Source: an uncultured Eubacterium sp. (GTDB taxonomy: Bacteria > Bacillota > Clostridia > Lachnospirales > Lachnospiraceae). Taken from it: DNA of 46,600 nt. This document shows, piece by piece, positions 26,813-34,881 of the stretch. Location: NCBI GenBank assembly GCA_910584245.1, contig CAJTZF010000021.1, positions 1 to 46,600 on the forward strand. Reading direction: 5' to 3'. Position 1 is the first letter of the stretch, and each line of letters begins with the position of its first letter. Below the pieces are notes generated by a model, which saw only the letters and a program-made list of their open reading frames with translations, had not been told where the DNA came from and did not search any database. The translations under genes and the position numbers were made by a program.

Positions 26813-28072
26813 TTATATAAGAATAAGTCTGCGTTTATACTCTTCCGGCCTCCAAATGCCGCTCACAGACATCCCCACACTCCGGTAAACATCGGAAGCC
26901 ATAATATCCTCACTCAGCATTTGCAACTCCTCTTTCCCGAGCCTCTCCATATCCCTGGATAACCTCACAAGAATCACCGTTTCACTCACGCGTTTTAAAT
27001 GCCCCGCCGCCCTCCGGCGCATGCCAAGAAGACGTAAATATGGAAGGTTTCCCGTGTGGCGCTCGGTCTTTTCCACCCCTAAAAGCACCTGGAATATGCA
27101 CCGCCGGATTCTCGACATCGTGACATTTTTTGTCTTGCACTTTTCTGCGAAATCCTTCATCGAAATTGCTGGATACCAGCTGTCCCGGAACCGGTTTGCA
27201 AGCTCAGGTGAGACATCCTTAATCTGTCCAAGCCCCTCCCACCGATTCCGGATCGCATAAGAACACAGCGTCCAGAAATGTTCCTCCTCCAAATAGCAGT
27301 CCGCTTGCGAAAGCACTTTACCGGCGGCCTGCGGTATCCCCTCATAGGCAAAACTCCCCTCCCTCATCCTTTCACGGATGGCCGTGGCCGAAAAAAACAG
27401 ATGCGCGGCATGTGAGTCCCGCGGCTCTCCCTCCCCGGAATCGTTATATCCCATTCCCTCACGCAGAACTGTGACCGGCTTCATATGGGAATGAAGCTGC
27501 GCCGCCGCCTTAATATACTCAATACCGAGAATATTATTGGGTGAGGACAAAATCCCCTCCTGGGCATCTTCTCCGTTTCTTTGCATCACTTCCCGATAAG
27601 CGGCTTCCCTCGCCTCCGGATAGGAATGCCCCTCCTTCAGCAAACAGTTAAGCGAATCCCTGTACACATTTAGACAGGAATCCCCTCCTGCTTTTTTAAA
27701 GGCATCCTTCTCCGCCGCAAAAAAATAACCTGCCCGCTCCAACGCTTGAATATCCCCACACTCGCTGCCAAAACAATAGGCGTCGACAAAAGAAAGCGAT
27801 TCCAGTGCCAATATCCCACCATACGCAAAATCCTCCGCGCTGGAAATGCTATAGCGCACAGGGAGCTCAAATACCAAATCCGCGCCCTCCAGTAAAGCCA
27901 TCCTGGCACGGGTGTATTTATCCACAACGGCCGGTCCCCCACGCTGCACAAAATCACCGCTCATAATGGCCACTACCGTATCGGCCCCGGTAAGCTCCTT
28001 CGCCTTCTGAATGTGATATTTATGCCCCTCATGAAAGGGATTGTACTCACAAATAATACCCACCACTGCCAT
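26813..28072 (-). CDS. tmcAL: tRNA(Met) cytidine acetate ligase
   Basis: This 419-residue protein (YlbM family) should use ATP and acetate to form N4-acetylcytidine at position 34 of elongator tRNA-Met, keeping AUG decoding accurate. The N-terminal nucleotidyltransferase domain has VGIICEYNPFHEGHKYHI with the HxGH motif, VAIMSGDFVQRGGPAVVDKYTRARMAL, and FELPVRYSISSAEDFAYGG. Further on, SPNNILGIEYIKA is conserved. The start at 28072 gives the canonical MAVVGII; AAAGG is 13 bases away, so a TTG at 28084 is an alternative. In Bacillus the gene sits apart from modification operons, as here. Confidence 0.92.
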   Translation of the reverse strand: MAVVGIICEYNPFHEGHKYHIQKAKELTGADTVVAIMSGDFVQRGGPAVVDKYTRARMALLEGADLVFELPVRYSISSAEDFAYGGILALESLSFVDAYCFGSECGDIQALERAGYFFAAEKDAFKKAGGDSCLNVYRDSLNCLLKEGHSYPEAREAAYREVMQRNGEDAQEGILSSPNNILGIEYIKAAAQLHSHMKPVTVLREGMGYNDSGEGEPRDSHAAHLFFSATAIRERMREGSFAYEGIPQAAGKVLSQADCYLEEEHFWTLCSYAIRNRWEGLGQIKDVSPELANRFRDSWYPAISMKDFAEKCKTKNVTMSRIRRCIFQVLLGVEKTERHTGNLPYLRLLGMRRRAAGHLKRVSETVILVRLSRDMERLGKEELQMLSEDIMASDVYRSVGMSVSGIWRPEEYKRRLILI

Positions 28073-28172
28073 AATACAGACCAAACCTTTCTCAACCTTT
28101 ACAAATCGTTTTGTTTATGATATCATTTAACCACCAAATGTGCAACCGTCTCTCCGTATGGGAGGGATTATA

Positions 28173-28961
28173 ATGAAACACAAATTTTACTATTTACTTC
28201 ACTATTTTCTGGTTTTTCTTTTCCTTCTGAACAGCATCTGTTCGTCGAACTGCCGGACGGCGGCAGCCACGAAAAAAACACCAGTATTCATCATTTTAAC
28301 AAAATACAGCAAAACTCTGGATATCGGAAATGAATTTTATATTGGCGCAATCGTGTCCAATGGAAAAACGCCGACCTGGAAGAGCAGCAACTCCAGAGTT
28401 GCATCCGTGAACACATACGGCCTGGTGACGGCCAAAAAAGGGGGCCAGGCGAAAATCACGGCAAAAGTACCAGGCGCAGAGGCACGCTGTATTGTAACTA
28501 TCAATAAAACAAAAATCCAATTGAGTTCTTCTTCCTTATCACTAGAACACGGAGAGTTCTGCCAGCTCCGGGCGACAACGTCCAACCGCTCGCATCCCCA
28601 GTTTAAATCCAAAAAACCAAGTGTGGCCTCCGTCACAGACTCGGGAAAGGTCTGTGGGGAAAAACCGGGAAGCACGTATATCACTATTACGGCAGACGGC
28701 ACAAAAACCACCTGCCGCGTAACAGTAAAAAAACCGCTTATTAAACTCAGCCACACAAAAATCACACTGTCCCCGGACACAGAAAAGACCTTGCAGGCAT
28801 CGACGTCCTCTGGCCTTCCCCCACAGTGGAAATCGAATAAATCCAGCGTTGCCACCGTGGACGACAATGGAACTGTGTATGCTGTCAAACCGGGCACCGC
28901 CCGCATTCGTGTCAAATTAGACGGAGTGACAAAGTATTGTACAGTAAAAGTAACCAAATAA
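28173..28961 (+). CDS. Secreted protein with three bacterial Ig-like (Big_2) domains
   Basis: This 262-residue exported protein starts with a signal peptide (residues 1-29, hydrophobic core YLLHYFLVFLFLLNSIC). It then consists of three Big_2 repeats at about 38-112, 113-187 and 188-262. Each has the pattern WKSSNSRVASV...GLVTAKKGGQAKITAK: PTWKSS/HPQFKSKKPSVASV/PPQWKSNKSSVATV. It has no catalytic domain and no sorting signal. Such proteins are usually adhesive or structural at the cell surface. GGGAGGG precedes the start. It stands alone on the plus strand before the ferredoxin operon. Confidence 0.85.
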   Translation: MKHKFYYLLHYFLVFLFLLNSICSSNCRTAAATKKTPVFIILTKYSKTLDIGNEFYIGAIVSNGKTPTWKSSNSRVASVNTYGLVTAKKGGQAKITAKVPGAEARCIVTINKTKIQLSSSSLSLEHGEFCQLRATTSNRSHPQFKSKKPSVASVTDSGKVCGEKPGSTYITITADGTKTTCRVTVKKPLIKLSHTKITLSPDTEKTLQASTSSGLPPQWKSNKSSVATVDDNGTVYAVKPGTARIRVKLDGVTKYCTVKVTK

Positions 28962-28982
28962 TTTAATAAGTATAGGAGGGCG

Positions 28983-29036
28983 GTCACATTTGGCTGTGAC
29001 TTTGTCACAGAATGTATCTATTTTTCTATGTATAAT
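28983..29036 (+). promoter_or_regulatory. Crp/Fnr-like operator and promoter of the ferredoxin operon
   Basis: CTGTGAC (28994-29000), TTT and GTCACAG (29004-29010) form a perfect 17-base palindrome of TGTGA/TCACA type. A further GTCACA at 28983-28988 forms a second inverted pair with TGTGAC. A perfect TATAAT (29031-29036) has no recognisable -35 box. With transcription starting near 29043, the palindrome is centred at about -41, the class II activator position. Confidence 0.7.
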
Positions 29037-29061
29037 GATAAAAAACAAAAGGAGATTTACT

Positions 29062-29259
29062 ATGGCAAAAAGAAAAGCCGTTATCAGTATCCAGCAATGT
29101 GTCGCTTGTGGATGCTGCATGAAAGTTTGTCCGAGAAACGCAATCAAAATACCAAAGGGTATTCACGCCGAAATTAATAAAGAACTATGCGTCGGGTGTG
29201 GAATATGTGCAAAAGAATGTCCCGCAAGCATTATTACATTGGAGGTGGCAGAACAATGA
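29062..29259 (+). CDS. Two-cluster 4Fe-4S ferredoxin-type protein
   Basis: This 65-residue protein carries two 4Fe-4S motifs, CVACGCCMKVCP (about 13-24) and CVGCGICAKECP (about 44-55), so it should be a bacterial-type 2[4Fe-4S] electron carrier. AAAGGAG precedes the start. Its stop overlaps the start of the next gene in ATGA, so the membrane Fe-S protein is translationally coupled to it and probably its electron partner. An upstream Crp/Fnr-type operator and the neighbouring regulator suggest redox or oxygen control. Confidence 0.92.
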   Translation: MAKRKAVISIQQCVACGCCMKVCPRNAIKIPKGIHAEINKELCVGCGICAKECPASIITLEVAEQ

Positions 29260-29846
29260 AAAGAAAAAAGAAATGGTACGATTATCTTTGGATCGTTTCG
29301 CTTACCTATCTGATTCTTGGATTTTTCAATATCCTTTTTGCCTGGCTCGGACTTCTCTGCTTTTTTATACCGCTAATCATATCCATCGCAAAAGGAAATA
29401 AAGCCTACTGCAACAAATATTGCGGCCGGGGGCAGTTATTTTCGCTTGTAGGCGGCAGAGTTGGGCTTTCCCATAAAAAAGATATCCCCAAATGGATGAA
29501 ATCCAAATATTTCAGATATGGATTTTTAATATTCTTTTTTGCAATGTTCTTTCTTATGCTCTGGAATACTTATTTAGTATTTGCCGGAACCAAACAGTTA
29601 AGTACAGCGGTAACCCTGTTGTGGACATTTAAGCTTCCGTGGCACTGGGCTTACCGCGGCACCCTTTTTTCTGACGGCATCGCGCAATTTGCCTTCGGTT
29701 TTTACAGCGTCATGCTTACCTCGACCGTGCTTGGGTTTCTTACAATGATTTTATTCAAACCCCGTTCATGGTGTGTATACTGCCCTATGGGCACGATGAC
29801 CCAGCTCATCTGTAAGGCAAAAAATATGTCCTCATCAGAGAGCTAA
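29256..29846 (+). CDS. Membrane 4Fe-4S protein (NapH/Fer4_5-like)
   Basis: This 196-residue integral membrane protein has about four to five helices (two within 12-45, others near 87-110, 115-130 and 145-170). Cysteine motifs CNKYC (about 51-55) and CVYCPMGTMTQLICK (about 175-189) resemble those of the NapH/Fer4_5 family, which passes electrons between quinol or membrane carriers and ferredoxins. Its start overlaps the ferredoxin stop by four bases. The pair is likely a small electron-transfer module; the terminal acceptor is unknown. Its 3' end overlaps the convergent Crp/Fnr gene by 12 bases. Confidence 0.82.
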   Translation: MKRKKKWYDYLWIVSLTYLILGFFNILFAWLGLLCFFIPLIISIAKGNKAYCNKYCGRGQLFSLVGGRVGLSHKKDIPKWMKSKYFRYGFLIFFFAMFFLMLWNTYLVFAGTKQLSTAVTLLWTFKLPWHWAYRGTLFSDGIAQFAFGFYSVMLTSTVLGFLTMILFKPRSWCVYCPMGTMTQLICKAKNMSSSES

Positions 29847-30509
29847 CCCGCGAAGCCGCTTTTTATCAACAATCTTAATGCCTTTGCGCGACACCTCCAC
29901 AATCCCCTCATTGGAGAAATATTTCAGCATTCTTGACACAACCTCACGGGCAGATCCTATATCGCAGGCGATTTGCCCGTGCGTGAGTGTAATCATATCG
30001 GAACCGGTTCTGGATGCCTCATCGGAGAGAAAAATAGCAAGCCTTTTATCCACACTCATAAATAAAATTTGCTGCATAACCCACATTACGTCCGAAAAAC
30101 GGCTGACAGCTGTTTCAAGCGCAAATATTTTCATATCGCGATTTCGTTCTGAAACCGCCGCAAAAGCCGTTCCACTAATTGCATAGCACTCACTGTCCTC
30201 CTCCGCATCTATGAACACATCAAAGGTAATCGCATTTATGACACAGGACGCAGATAACATACACATATCCCCTCTATGTAACCGGTAAAGCGTAATGTCC
30301 TTTCCCTCCTCTGACATCATATAGAGCCTCAAGCTTCCCGAACAGACAAAGATCACCCCGGAACATTCACTGCCATCGTGGATATGTTTCCCCTTTGGGT
30401 AGGTGACGGCATAAGAATTCTGGCAAATATACTCTTTGTCTGTATCGGGTATTCCGTTCCAAAAAGGAAAGATCTCATTATAAACAGATTCAAACATTTC
30501 TCGTACCAT
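29835..30509 (-). CDS. Crp/Fnr-family transcriptional regulator
   Basis: This 224-residue protein has an N-terminal cyclic-nucleotide-binding-like beta-roll (about 20-125, with YPKGKHIHDGSECSGVIFVCSGSLRLYM and ITLYRLHRGDMCMLSASCV) and a C-terminal Crp-type helix-turn-helix (about 150-215, LTHGQIACDIGSAREVVSRMLKYFSNEGIVEVSRKGIKIVD). It is Cys-rich in the sensor domain, but the spacing is not the classical FNR cluster, so the signal is open: redox, nitric oxide or a metabolite. It converges on the ferredoxin operon, whose promoter carries a Crp/Fnr-like palindrome, making it the best candidate regulator. The start is uncertain between 30509 and 30497. Confidence 0.9.
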   Translation of the reverse strand: MVREMFESVYNEIFPFWNGIPDTDKEYICQNSYAVTYPKGKHIHDGSECSGVIFVCSGSLRLYMMSEEGKDITLYRLHRGDMCMLSASCVINAITFDVFIDAEEDSECYAISGTAFAAVSERNRDMKIFALETAVSRFSDVMWVMQQILFMSVDKRLAIFLSDEASRTGSDMITLTHGQIACDIGSAREVVSRMLKYFSNEGIVEVSRKGIKIVDKKRLRGLAL

Positions 30510-30598
30510 TCCTTCACTCTCAAATCATTTTTTCCTATATTATGCCCCCATAACTTCAAAAATTCAAGTCCCTTGTCAAATTTTAACCGCGCTATGCC

Positions 30599-30627
30599 TT
30601 GAAAAGCCTTAGAAAAAAGAGTAAGAT
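30599..30627 (+). promoter_or_regulatory. Promoter of the ClC gene
   Basis: TTGAAA (30599-30604) and TAAGAT (30622-30627) are spaced by 17 bases, about 40 bases before the ClC start codon. Confidence 0.5.
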
Positions 30628-30667
30628 ATTAGTAAATGCAAAAGAAAAGAGACAGGAGGGGTTTGCC

Positions 30668-31950
30668 ATGAAGAATAAGAAACAAACGCTAAACAATATT
30701 TTTACCGGCGTCACAATCGGGCTATTTGCCGGAATCGTCATTTGCCTTTTCCGATTTCTAATGACCCTTTGCGATACTGCTCTCAACAAATACATATTCC
30801 CGCTAATCCACAGCGGCGCTCCTCTCGTTATTTTTCTTTGGGCGGCAGCTCTTGCTGCGCTTGCCTGCATCGTCCATGCGCTAATCTGCTTTGAGCCGGA
30901 CGCCAGAGGCGGCGGCATCCCCCATGCCATAAAGGAAAGCGAGGGAACCTCCGATTCCCGCTGGTGGTCTGTACTCATTAGCAAGCTTGCCGCTGCTCCT
31001 TTATGCATATTAGCCGGCCTTTCCCTTGGCAAAACAGGGCCCGCAGTCGAACTTGGCTATATGGCCGGCAAGGGGATCGGTTCTATTAACCGAAGAATAT
31101 CAAAAAACCAACAATCTCTGGCCGGATATGGCTATCACGGATGCGCCGCCGGATTAGCCGCTCTCTTTAACGCCCCACTGCAGGTATGTGGTTCGCCTGT
31201 GAAAAACTAAAACGGTCAGACGGCTTAAGCAGTATTACTACACTTGTGTCGGCATTTACCGCTTTTTGCGTCAGCATTGCCGTCTTTGGCTACACGCCGC
31301 TCATAGACTGTACGCTTCCCGTGGGAAACTGGAAACTATACGCTTGCTGTGCCTTCCTCGGCATAATAACAGGAACGCTTGGACGCTTTTATGCCAAATC
31401 CCTTTCCTTTACCACAGATAAACTGGAAAAATTACAGCTGCGTGGACCAATACTTTGGGTCCTCGTTTTTCTGGCCGCTGGCGTAGCCGGATATTTCACC
31501 CCTGAAATCACTGGCGGTGGATGGAATATGCTTGCTGTCATGTATGGAAATCATGTGACATTTCACACTCTTGCACTGCTTCTTGCCGGCAAATATTTAT
31601 TTTCCATGCTTTCGTGTGGTTCCCAGCTTCCAGGCGGCACAGTATTTCCTCTGCTCACAATAGGCGGATGCCTCGGCCAGCTTTTCGGTATGTTGGTAAA
31701 TACACTGATCCCATCTATACAAATTACCCCAGCCATGTTCATACTTCCGGGAATGGCTGGTTTTTTTTCCTCTGTGCTGGACGCCCCCTGTTCGGGTATG
31801 TTCCTCGCATGCGAATTTACATGCAACTATCGAAATCTTCCCCCGCTCCTGGTCGTCGGTTTGATCTCCCGTCTAGTTGCGAAACGGCTCCCTCTCATCC
31901 AACCACAAACCACTCCCTTGTATCATACAGCTCCCCGTCATAACAAATAA
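30668..31950 (+). pseudogene. ClC-type chloride channel/transporter, frameshifted
   Basis: Two overlapping reading frames (30668-31210 and about 31181-31950) together make one ClC protein of about 427 residues. The first ends GLAALFNAPLQ and then runs into stray residues; the second resumes exactly with MWFACEKL. Restoring one base after 31180 gives NAPLAGMWFACEKL, the expected family sequence, so a single-base deletion or a sequencing error is indicated. Motifs: GGGIPHAI (for GSGIP), GKTGPAVELG (for GKEGPxV; the gating Glu is Thr), and PGGTVFPLLTIGGCLGQ. Loss of the gating Glu would favour channel-like rather than proton-coupled behaviour. GGAGGGG precedes the start. Its 3' end overlaps the convergent arylsulfotransferase-like gene by 56 bases. 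Confidence 0.82.
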
Positions 31951-33946
31951 TCAACTTGTACCTGCCTGCCGGAAGATATTCCGTCGTGGCTGCCACACAG
32001 TATACTTTGTTTGCGAACACCTCGGTCTTCTGGACGGTATCCGTAAAATCCCGCACCCACGTTTCGCCGCCCTGAAAATATATTTTTTGTATCTTATGGT
32101 CCTTTGCCCTGACACAGACCAGATCATCCATACAATAAAAATGTAACTGTTTTCTCATTTTCGAATCCATACGTTTCAAGGCCCGCATTGAAACATCACA
32201 CCTGGCAGGCTTCTCTAAATGCCCTTTTCGGTATTGCGGGCCTATTTGCAGAAAATCCTCCAAGTCTCCTCCCTGGGTCTCAAACGGATATGCCTTAAAA
32301 AAGCCATCGCTAAGCTCGTAGCGGCTCACCTCCTCCGCCGTATCAAAATCCCACTCATATATTAACGCCTTTTCATTTTCCCCGTTTGAACAAGCGGCTC
32401 CCGCCATGCCAAACACCCTGCGCATATCTTTATCAAACCATACATTGGAACGCGTCGGCGACATGGCACATGGAATTACCTGCGTCGTCTCAACCGTAAA
32501 CTCCTTTTCATCAATACGGTAAAAACAGACATACGATTCAATCTTTTCATCAAACCAGGAAACCTTGTGCTTTGTATTACAATGATTATCGAACAATGTA
32601 ACCTCTAACACATGCTTCCTTTTGTCCGAGAGACCCGTATCCACCATTTCTACCGCATGCTGCTGCAAAAAATAATGAAAATTGTCTCCGCATGGGCGCA
32701 AAACTTTGTCTTCTAATATCGTCCCCTTGTATAAATCCGGGTGTGACAACACCCACATAATTTTCTCTTCCTCTATATCAAATTTCACTACGGTATGGAC
32801 ATTTCTCAGCGAGAGAATGACATACCGCCCATCCTGGCAATAAATGCGGTTCAAATGCGCCCAGTCATATTTATCCTGTAGCTGTTCTGGAAAATAATTA
32901 CCTAAGTTGTACATCCCCACAACAGTACCGCTTTCACAGTCAAACCGAAGCAGCGTTCCCTCCATCCGCTGTTCCTCTAACGAGCTCGTTGCCCCCAACA
33001 CCTGTCTTCCTCCCGTTCCTGGCACGGCTGCTGCCCAGTGGTGGATCCCCTCCGCTACATAATAAGTTTCTTTAACCCTTCCCATGTAATCCATATCATA
33101 CATAATAATGGCATGTGGATTGTTAAACGTAGGACGGTTGATCTCCCTGTCTGAAAATAAAAAACGCCCATTTATCATCGGGTAAACACCGTACTGCCTC
33201 GGCGTCTTTGTAAGTAAATACCGAATATCTCCGTTTCTGTCAAACGCGTACGTCCTGCTTTTGTAGCCGCCTGTCACAAATACAAAGGGCATTGCCGTAT
33301 TCCCACGCCTCACAACAGGATCTACTTTATGCCCCACATTGTCCAATACCCGTCTGACGGGAATCCGGATCCGCCTTTGCGCAATTACACCGCCGCTCTT
33401 ATCCAGCAATTCCAAGTCAACCTCATTTTCAAAAGAAGCGTAAAGTCCAAAAACCGGGACGCAGTGTTTCGTCTCATACCGTCCCGTTTTATACGTGAAA
33501 TTGCATTCCGGTGATTTCCCCTGGACCGTATACCGTACCAAACATGGCTGCTCTGTGCAAAATAAAAGAAGACAGCTTAGCGGCGTGAGCTCATACGGAT
33601 CCCGGACAATCAGCATCGTATCAAAACAAAACAGGAACCGGTCCCGTATACGCATAAGCTCTTGTTCACGCATCCACGTATCCACAGGAAGATTTCTGCC
33701 TCTTTTCAGGTTTGTTTGTGTGATTTGTTCCGGGAAAACCCGGCGGGACTCCATATTCACCTGCGCTCTCCTTCGCAGCCATGCCCCATCCCTCAAAACA
33801 TCCTTACCTTTCTTTTTTATCGAATGCATCCATACGCGGTCCATCCCACACCGGGCAGCCATGTACGCGGCGCCGCCTTTTATTTTATCGGAAAGCTGTC
33901 CGCTTGCGGTTCGGCCCAATCTCTTTACCTTTGATAACACTCTCAT
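31895..33946 (-). CDS. Arylsulfotransferase (ASST)-like protein, catalytic His present
   Basis: This 683-residue protein resembles PF05935 arylsulfate sulfotransferases. Matching features are a beta-sandwich N-terminal region (about 100-200), propeller repeats such as IIMYDMDYMGRV, His302-His303, DWAHLNRIY with His364, SLRNVH with Arg381, and LQQHAVEMV with His430, followed by LFDNH. By alignment in my head with E. coli AssT, His430 corresponds to the sulfated nucleophile. Unlike AssT it has no signal peptide; it opens with a basic segment. It should move sulfate between phenolic or other acceptors, in the cytoplasm unless exported otherwise. A promoter-like TTGATA (34006-34011) lies upstream, and GAGG precedes the start. 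It diverges from the M14 gene, and a paralogue sits in the adjacent cys operon. Confidence 0.78.
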   Translation of the reverse strand: MRVLSKVKRLGRTASGQLSDKIKGGAAYMAARCGMDRVWMHSIKKKGKDVLRDGAWLRRRAQVNMESRRVFPEQITQTNLKRGRNLPVDTWMREQELMRIRDRFLFCFDTMLIVRDPYELTPLSCLLLFCTEQPCLVRYTVQGKSPECNFTYKTGRYETKHCVPVFGLYASFENEVDLELLDKSGGVIAQRRIRIPVRRVLDNVGHKVDPVVRRGNTAMPFVFVTGGYKSRTYAFDRNGDIRYLLTKTPRQYGVYPMINGRFLFSDREINRPTFNNPHAIIMYDMDYMGRVKETYYVAEGIHHWAAAVPGTGGRQVLGATSSLEEQRMEGTLLRFDCESGTVVGMYNLGNYFPEQLQDKYDWAHLNRIYCQDGRYVILSLRNVHTVVKFDIEEEKIMWVLSHPDLYKGTILEDKVLRPCGDNFHYFLQQHAVEMVDTGLSDKRKHVLEVTLFDNHCNTKHKVSWFDEKIESYVCFYRIDEKEFTVETTQVIPCAMSPTRSNVWFDKDMRRVFGMAGAACSNGENEKALIYEWDFDTAEEVSRYELSDGFFKAYPFETQGGDLEDFLQIGPQYRKGHLEKPARCDVSMRALKRMDSKMRKQLHFYCMDDLVCVRAKDHKIQKIYFQGGETWVRDFTDTVQKTEVFANKVYCVAATTEYLPAGRYKLIICYDGELYDTREWFVVG

Positions 33947-34080
33947 ATTTCACCTCACAACGTACCTTTTGTCCCAACTTCATTATTGCTAAATTGTGAG
34001 AAAAATATCAAACCATAAATCCGGTATATTCTGGTGTGTCCTGCATAGAATGGAAAGAACAGCACAAAAGGCGGGCACAG

Positions 34081-34881
34081 ATGAAACAAAACAAAATTTA
34101 TTCCTACCCTGAAATGGAAAAACAACTACAGCAATGGAGAAAACATTACTCCTCTGACATATACCAGCTTGAATCGCTTGGATTGACCTACGGCAAACGT
34201 CACATATATGCTTGCCATATTGGTCCCTCCAATGCCAAAAACCGATTTGCGATAACCGCATCGATCCACGGAAGAGAATATATCAATACTACCCTTTTAC
34301 TGCACATGATCGACTACCATCTAAACCATATACGCCAGGACATATGCCTTTCCTTTGTCCCTATGGCAAATCCTGACGGGGTCTCAATCTCGATGAATTC
34401 AGACGCCAGGCATTGGAAGGAAAACGGGAAAGGAATTGACTTAAACCGAAATTTTCCGGCGGGCTTCGGGTTATCCGCAGACCGCAGAAAACGAAATCCC
34501 GGCGCCGCTCCGGCCGACCAGCTGGAAACACAGTACTTGATGAAATTTGTAAACGCCCTTGACCATCCGCTTGGCATTATACACTACCACTCCCGCGGAA
34601 ACCTGATCTACTATGATTACCATGTAACCGGACCATTGCGGAAGCGAATTGAACAATTGGCGGCATCCGCCCATGAAACGACCGGATACAAACTTGCAAC
34701 GGGCACAAAGGACACCAAACCGGCCGGTGGTTTCGGCGACTGGTGCGTATACGAAAAAAAGATACCATCCATAACCATTGAAACAGGTTTTTTAAAAACC
34801 CCTGTTCCTAAATGGCAGCTGAATGGCATCTGCGAACGAAATTTATTTTTGCTTCGTGATCTTTTTACCCGTATCCTGTAA
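34081..34881 (+). CDS. M14-family zinc carboxypeptidase
   Basis: This 266-residue protein has the M14 metallopeptidase core: zinc ligands His63 and Glu66 in SIHGREYIN, GIDLNRNFPAGF (Asn122-Arg123, substrate carboxylate site), a third histidine in IIHYHSRG (168 or 170), and the catalytic Glu234 in ITIETGF. It resembles the small murein-peptide amidase/gamma-D-Glu-diaminopimelate group rather than pancreatic types. There is no signal peptide, which fits recycling of peptidoglycan peptides, or processing of a small peptide in the cytoplasm. It lies between the two arylsulfotransferase-like genes on the opposite strand and overlaps the second at its 3' end by 39 bases. A functional link with sulfation is only suggested by position. 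Confidence 0.87.
   Translation: MKQNKIYSYPEMEKQLQQWRKHYSSDIYQLESLGLTYGKRHIYACHIGPSNAKNRFAITASIHGREYINTTLLLHMIDYHLNHIRQDICLSFVPMANPDGVSISMNSDARHWKENGKGIDLNRNFPAGFGLSADRRKRNPGAAPADQLETQYLMKFVNALDHPLGIIHYHSRGNLIYYDYHVTGPLRKRIEQLAASAHETTGYKLATGTKDTKPAGGFGDWCVYEKKIPSITIETGFLKTPVPKWQLNGICERNLFLLRDLFTRIL

Noticed and set aside
31171..31200. Programmed ribosomal frameshifting in the ClC gene.
   Set aside because: No slippery heptamer or downstream stimulatory structure; a single-base deletion restores the family sequence exactly.
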